From the NCBI RefSeq assembly GCF_030272615.1, contig NC_081415.1:602971644-603035643 (forward strand): 64,000 nucleotides of DNA, given 5' to 3'. The stretch is from Cryptomeria japonica (taxonomy: Eukaryota; Streptophyta; Pinopsida; Cupressales; Cupressaceae). The notes under the pieces are model-generated. The model did not search any database, was not told where the DNA came from, and worked only from the letters and a program-made list of their open reading frames with translations. A program made the translations under genes and the position numbers. The first letter of the stretch is position 1. Each line of letters opens with the position of its first letter. Positions 58,515 to 64,000 of the stretch are shown here, in pieces.

Positions 58515-59412
58515 TTAATCTCGTAAAACCATAGAACTGTGATTGAGGAGTGAGTGTTCAATTTTGTAGCAGCAATACCTTCCTCCCATATATGCACGTG
58601 TTGATTGTTCACATGAGATCACATCTCTTTGTGGCATCATATCAAACAATTCATGAGCCTTGTCCATGTTTCCACATTTTGAATTCATGTCAAGCATGGC
58701 TTTTGCAATTACAACACCTAACAAAATTCCTCCATTTGTTATGCTTTGATGGATGTCCATACCTTGTTCCAAAGCTCCCATTTTTGCACAGGTAGGGAGG
58801 ATGTTGGAAAAGGTTGTGGAATTTGGCTTTATACCTTCCAATTTCATTTGCTTGAAAGTGTCTAAAGCCTTTTCGACAAATCCATTTTGTGCATATCCAA
58901 CAATCGTTGCAGTCCAGGAGACAACATTTCTTTCAGGCATTCTATCAAATAGTTCACGTACCTTGTCTATGCTTCCACATTTTGCATACATGTCTACCAG
59001 GGTAGTTGCAACTACAACATTTGACAAATTTCCTCTATCCTTTATGCTTCGATGAATGTCCATACCCTATTCCAAATCTCCCATTTTGGCACAGGCAGGG
59101 ATGATAGTAGAAATTGTCGTGGAATTTGACTTTACACCTGCTGATTGCATTTTCTTGAAAGTTTCTAAATTCTTCTCAACAAATCCATTTTGTGCATATC
59201 TGACAATCATTGCAGTCCAGGAAACCACATTTCTTTGAGGCAATCTGTCAAACAGTTCCCGTGCCTTGTCTATGCTTCCTCATTTTGCATACATGCTTAC
59301 AGAGCAGTTGCAACTACATCTGACAAAATTCCTCTATCTTTTATGCTTTGATGGATGTCCATACCATGTTCAAAGCTCCCATTTTGGCAAAGGCTGGGAG
59401 TATGCTGGCAAA
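58515..59412 (-). pseudogene. Pentatricopeptide-repeat (PPR) protein fragment
   Basis: On the minus strand, an open stretch from 59063 encodes about 5 PPR motifs: MYAKCGSIDKVRELFDRMPE, RNVVSWTATIVGYAQNGF, EKALDTFKQMKLEGIKPN and a repeat of the set. The pattern recurs about every 303 bp (101 residues), as in PLS-class PPR proteins. Further upstream to 59412 the same repeats continue, with a TAG for Gln (LE.GMDIH), a TGA in MYAK.GS and at least two one-base deletions. The end is abrupt (RDVISCEQSTRAYMGG), so the C-terminal domain is lost. PPR proteins bind organelle RNA. This copy cannot be functional. Confidence 0.85.
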
Positions 59413-60879
59413 CATAACTAAAGAAATGCAATGATCAGCTCCAAAGACATCAAACCACTACTAACAAAACCGAGAGTCTAAAATATGACAGGGAATAGTG
59501 TGAGCTGTCCTGAAATAAAATATTTTATTTTCAATTTCAACTAAAACATAATTACTCAGCCATTTAATGTTATTAATAAGTGTTTAATTTATGAAAGAGA
59601 TAAATGGTTGGCCACAAGTACATGAGTTAATAAATGCACACAAATAAGTGAATTTGATATTTTAAAATATCTACAATGAATTCAATTATTGTCCATTAGT
59701 CATTTATGTTTGCAATAAGCATCTTTCTTAGTTTTTCTTAATCTTTATTCATAGTTATGTGCATATTTCACATTCTATAATTAGGATATCAATTTCTATG
59801 GCTAAACACTAGCATGATGCTTGTGTTGTGTATAGATGTGTGGAAACATAATTATGGGATTGTTATATTATAGAGATCATAAATCTAGATATCGCATATT
59901 AGTTCTAGCTCTTCTTGGATTGAGTCTAAAGTTGACATACAATCATAAAGTCATTATTATTAGATATATCCATTTCTAGTAAAGACAATTGAGAAAGTCA
60001 TTTTGATATTGAGAGTTTCTTATCTGTTTACCTATTGATCATTATTAAGCCATAATATTTAGGTCTATTTATCTCTCTTGCAAAACCTTTATAAGTGTCC
60101 TAGATTGTCCCTATTACTCACTCTTCAATGAAATAGTGGAGTTCTAAAGATTTGTTGCACAAGATGGTGTTGAACGTATCAACAAGGATAGCATGGAAGG
60201 TATGTTCAAGCTTCCACTTGTACAACTTACAACAAATGATTTGTTGATAGAAGAAATTCTTGAAATAGGGATACAATCGAAAGACAAGTAAGTACATACA
60301 AACGTCCTGAGTTGAAAGTAAAATTTGTGTATAAAATGAGTACATTGAATCCCAATCCATAAACACAATAGAGATACCGATGGAGACTTAATTGGATGTA
60401 GCATGTCGCACCAAATTTGTTAGAGTATGCTAAGCTAGTACATAATGTTTCCTAAAGCCACATTAGTATTTTACCCAGATCATTATCTACCAAAAATAAC
60501 TATAGTAATCCTTTGGAGGATTCATTTTATGGTGCTAGATCTTCATTTAGTTCCACTTCTTGTTGGAGAAAAGAACAATTATTTCTTGAGGTAGATGAAT
60601 ATCCCATCAACAAAGGACAAGATCCTTTCTAGAATATAACAAATTCTACTCCAACAAAAGATCATGGGGGTTTCACTAGAGATATTGAATAAGAGATAGA
60701 CTTCTACTGTTGCATTAAAAGCATTGGCAGGTTCTTCATTTATTGATGTACTCTCTGTGACGCCACCACAACCAACAAAGGTGTAAAAAGTTGTTTGCAA
60801 TGCATGGATTTTTAGGATTGTCCTTTGAGAAAACATAATTAAAGTATGGAAGTAGGATAAGCCAGCTCCCAAGGGAATA
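59413..60879. other. Intergenic sequence with nothing recognised
   Basis: AT-rich, with short frames on both strands (60118-60404 minus, 60579-60872 minus). None shows a known motif or clear codon bias. It may hold the old 5' flank of the CWC22 copy. I see no LTR ends or tandem repeats. Confidence 0.5.
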
Positions 60880-62886
60880 TTGATGAAAAATAACTGTAAA
60901 ATATTTGGGCGAGCTTATATGCAAAAACTCATGCTACCTGATGGGTTTATGTATAGAAATAAGCACAAATTAAGTGGTAAAGGGGTTTCTAGAAATAAGA
61001 GGGATAGAGAGGCAATGGAAGTGAAAACTTTTGGTGTTGTGTCTGCTCCATCTCAGAATGGGAATGGCAAAGGTGTTGTAAGAGGACCTGAGAAGGGTGT
61101 TGGAAGAAGTGGGGGTGTTTACATTCCCCCATTTAAGCTGGCTCAAATGATGAAAGATGTGGAAGACAAGAGCAGTGTGGAATACCAGTGCATGACATGG
61201 GATGCCCTTCGGAAGAGTATCAATGGGTTAGTAAACAAGGTAAATGCATCTAACATCAAGAACATCATTCTAGAGTTGTTTGTAGAGAATCTCATCCGTG
61301 GGAGGGGTCTATTTTGTAGGTCTTGTATGAAATCCGAAATGGCATCCCTTGGATTTACAAATGTTTTTGTTGCATTGGTTGTTGTGGTAAATACAAAATT
61401 TCCTAAACTTGGCAATCTGCTTTTGTGAAGAATTATTTTGCAGCTTAAGAGGGCATAGAAACGCAATGACAAGCACATGTTGATAGCAATAGCCAAATTC
61501 ATAGCTCATTTAGTGAATCAACAAGTTGCACATGAGATCAGTGCCTTGGAAATTCTCACCCTTTTACTAGAGAATCCCATAGATGACAGTGTAGAGGTTG
61601 ATGTTGGGTTCATGAAAGAATGTGGTTCTTTGTTCCAAGATCTTTCACCCAAAGGTCTCTATGGGATTTGTGAAAGATTTAGAGGTATTCTCCATGAGGG
61701 GGAAATTGACAAATGAGTACAGTTTTTAATTGAAGGCCTTTTTGCAATTCACAAAGCTAAGTTTGAGGGTCATCCAGCTGTGCGTCCAGATCAGTTAACA
61801 AATGAAGTTTTCCTAGAAGATGAACTTGATCAAGAAGCTGGTTTAGATGTTTTCAAGCCAAATCCTAATTTCTTAGACCATGAGGCAACCTATGAAAAAC
61901 TGAAGAAAGATATCCTTGGAGATGCTTCTTCAGATGAAGCAGAAGGGGAGAATGATTCAGGTGATGATGATGATGATGATGATGAAGAGGAAGGTGAGGA
62001 AGCACTAAGAATGCATGATCAGACAGAGACAAACTTGGCCAATTTAAGACATACAATTTATTTGACAATGATGTCAAGTGTTGATTTTGAGGAAGCTGGT
62101 CATCAGTTACTAAAGATCAAGCTTGAACCTAGTCAAGAGAGAACATACCTTCGTTATTATGGTCCTCTTGGGCAAAGATTCTGTATGATCAATAAAATTT
62201 ATGAGGAATTTTTTTATAAGTGTTTTGTACAACAGTATTCTATGATACACAGACTGGAAACAAATAAACTGCGTAATGTTGCAAAGTTCTTTTCCCACTT
62301 ACTTGGCACAGATGCTCTTCCATGGCATTGTCTTGCTTATATACGTCTAACAAAGGAAGATACTACTTCCTCTTCCCATATTTTTATAAAGATTCTCTTG
62401 CAGGAGCTGGCAGAGTAGCTTGGTATATTGTTGCTTAATGAAAGGTTGAACGATCCAACAATGTAGGAGTCTTTTGATTCAATTTCTCCAAAGGACAATC
62501 CCAAAAATTTACAATTTGCTATCAATTTCTTTAGTTCTATTGGTCTTGGTGGTATCACTGAGAGTTTACGTGAGTATTTGAAGAATATGCGAAGGCTTGT
62601 AATGTAGTAGCAAAAGTCTATTCCTAAGTCAGATGAATCTACCTCTAATTATGATTCTTCTAGTTCATCAGGTTCATCTAATTCTGATACATCAGACTCA
62701 GATTCTGAGAGTGAAACTAATAGTGAGAGCAGTAAGGATTCACCAAGAAAGAAAAATAATTCAAAGCATGACAATGAGTATGAAAAAACAAGAAGAAAGA
62801 AAAGGGTGAGGGCATCTGACTTGGAGGATGGAAGTGACAGTGAAAAAATCAAAAGGAAAAAGAAAAGGAATTCAAAATCTTTCTAG
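60880..62886 (+). pseudogene. CWC22: CWC22 splicing-factor pseudogene, intronless
   Basis: One frame from 60880 to the TAG at 62884-62886 encodes the spliceosome factor CWC22, which escorts eIF4A3 onto mRNA. GRSGGVYIPPFKLAQMMKDV precedes the MIF4G domain (WDALRKSINGLVNKVN, FVENLIRGRGLFCRSCMKSE, AHLVNQQVAHEISALEILTL). An Asp/Glu run follows (about 61960-62000). The MA3 domain (NLRHTIYLTMMSSVDFEEAG, FCMINKIYEEFF, HLLGTDALPWHCLAYIRLT) and a Ser/Lys-rich tail come last. Seven internal stops (61426, 61456, 61714, 62416, 62464, 62605, 62608) but no frameshift. About 14 residues usual between LEP and QERTYLRYYG are missing in frame. No introns suggests a retrocopy. No poly(A) tail or duplication was found. 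Confidence 0.9.
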
Positions 62887-63253
62887 TCAGTTATTCAAGG
62901 CTCCAGTAGACACCGTTTTCTTGGACTGTGACAAACAAAAGAATCACTCCCACGTGCTTTGGTTTTATAACATATGATTATAAGATGCTACAATGTTGTC
63001 TTATGTATTTTGATAGCCACGGGTTTTAGAGTTTTGTACTTGATAGGTAATGGATAAACAGTGTTAGGAGGAGAAAATATTGAAGGCCAAGTGCAGATTG
63101 TGATAATACTAGATCAATGAATCCTATTATTTATTGAGTATTTTTTTTTTTCCATGTTGTGTGATGTACCATAAGAAAAATAGAAATCTAAATTCAATAA
63201 TATGCTTTGTTCAATGATAATAATTTCTATTATCTTTCCTGTGAAGAAAGACC
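62887..63253. other. Spacer between CWC22 pseudogene and CACTA fragment
   Basis: This probably includes former 3' untranslated sequence of the CWC22 copy. A T-run at about 63144-63156 is the only feature. No gene is seen. Confidence 0.5.
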
Positions 63254-64000
63254 ATGTCAGACAATATCAACGAACAACAAAATAAGGAGACAATTGCTAG
63301 ATTGTGGTCTAACTTGAAAAGAAAAGGTGATGGAAAATGTTATTGTCCATGCAAAATTTGTAAGGGTTTAAAGACTAGAAGACTTCTAATCAAAACAAGG
63401 AAGAAACATTGTAGGCTGCATGGTCACACTGAAGGTGGACATGATTATCATCCATTGGTAAGTTTTTCATTATATCATTTTGACAATTTATATACATAAT
63501 AAATCACGTGATGATGAGATCATGATCACAATTTATTTATGTTTATCAATTTTATATAGGTTGGGCACCCCAAAGAACATGGTATGGATCAACACAACCT
63601 TGAGAATATGGGTTTTGAAGTGGAATAACATGGAGGTGTGAATATCAAAGTTGAAGATAATGATCCCATGGAAGATGATGATCATGAGCCAGAAAACACA
63701 ATTGAAGATGATGGTACAAATACATTGATCCATGACTCATTTATTACTCGTGTAGCTGATCATGATGATGAAGATGACCTTGATGTTGTTCATGATGTCC
63801 CTCTACTTGAGAAGGCATCTGAGGCCCTTTACGAAGGCTCGCAGGCAACTCTTCTCTCCATTGTAGTGTTGTTGGTTAACTTGAAGGTTATGAATGGTTT
63901 ATCCAGCATAACAATGTCACGTATGTTAAGGTATGTCATATATGTCATAATAAATTGTGAATCATGTTGTAAGATTAATATTCTTTATTATAACAAATTA
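63254..64000 (+). pseudogene. CACTA (En/Spm) transposase N-terminal part, with intron, running off the window
   Basis: Exon 1 (63254-63457, MSDNINEQQNKETIARLW) contains CYCPCKICKGLKTRRLL and HCRLHGHTEGGHDYHPL, the Cys/His-rich N-terminal region of plant CACTA tnp2-type proteins. A 102-bp intron (63458-63559, GTAAGT...TATAG) is followed by exon 2, which keeps the frame (VGHPKEHGMDQ). It has one TAA (about 63626), an acidic linker, and ALYEGSQATLLSIVVLLVNL with LKVMNGLSSITMSRMLR, typical of the start of the transposase proper. A second donor (AAG/GTATGT near 63930) suggests another intron. The rest lies beyond the window. Confidence 0.7.

Noticed and set aside
60118-60872. Minus-strand frames between the PPR and CWC22 pseudogenes
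   Set aside because: Hydrophobic low-information frames with no motif. The plus strand is equally uninformative.

Overview
The window looks like nuclear DNA from a seed plant with a large, repeat-rich genome, most likely a gymnosperm. That placement is inference. The evidence is plant LTR-retrotransposon lineages (Copia, and Ty3/Gypsy of Tat type with a second RNase H), plant primer-binding sites, a plant PPR pseudogene, a plant mobile-domain protein, a CACTA transposase, introns of plant size and AT-rich spacers. I see no convincing functional host gene. About 90% is layered transposable-element sequence, and every long reading frame is broken or lacks polymerase functions.

Layout. 1-5858: element A (+), a non-autonomous LTR element with two ORFs (gag-like, and a large unknown 'ORF2'). 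It is inserted in element F (5859-10239, +), a gag-only element ending in a 2.6-kb 'LTR2'. F sits in a Gypsy remnant G1 (10240-12580). 12581 to about 25116: element E (-), whose LTRs are the two R3 repeats. Inside E is element C (14423-23872, -), a diverged relative of A with perfect 5-bp target duplications, and C's left LTR holds a solo LTR2 (14639-16806). E's right LTR is cut by another LTR2 element, D (25117 to about 28890, -), followed by a truncated LTR2 piece (to 30215). 30216-35738: a Copia gag/protease remnant H (+), split by a 4.46-kb solo LTR 'S' (30769-35228) that carries a GC-rich array of six 21-22-bp palindromes. 35738-39563: an LTR, a tRNA-derived SINE, tandem hairpin repeats and a plant-mobile-domain gene with probable introns. 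39564 to about 57965: a Tat-type Gypsy element G2 (+), holding the complete element B (41016-47598). B is the best copy of the A/B/C family. 58515-64000: a PPR pseudogene (-), an intronless CWC22 pseudogene (+) and the start of a CACTA transposase (+).

How the parts relate. A, B and C share one architecture: LTR, initiator-Met-type primer site, coiled-coil plus CCHC gag-like ORF, unknown ORF2 of up to about 1,100 codons, purine tract, LTR. None has protease, integrase, reverse transcriptase or RNase H, so they must borrow enzymes from an autonomous Copia-like partner. F and D form a second parasitic family with only gag-like coding. H and G2 are enzyme-bearing elements, now defective. Many premature stops are TAG or TGA where the family has Gln (CAG) or Arg (CGA), as expected from decay of methylated cytosines; G2 pol and the CWC22 copy keep long single frames despite many stops.

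The main candidates for something undescribed are the conserved ORF2 of the A/B/C family, the palindrome array in solo LTR S, and the recurring ACCGGT(A/G) and TCGTACGA motifs in the LTR and leader regions.
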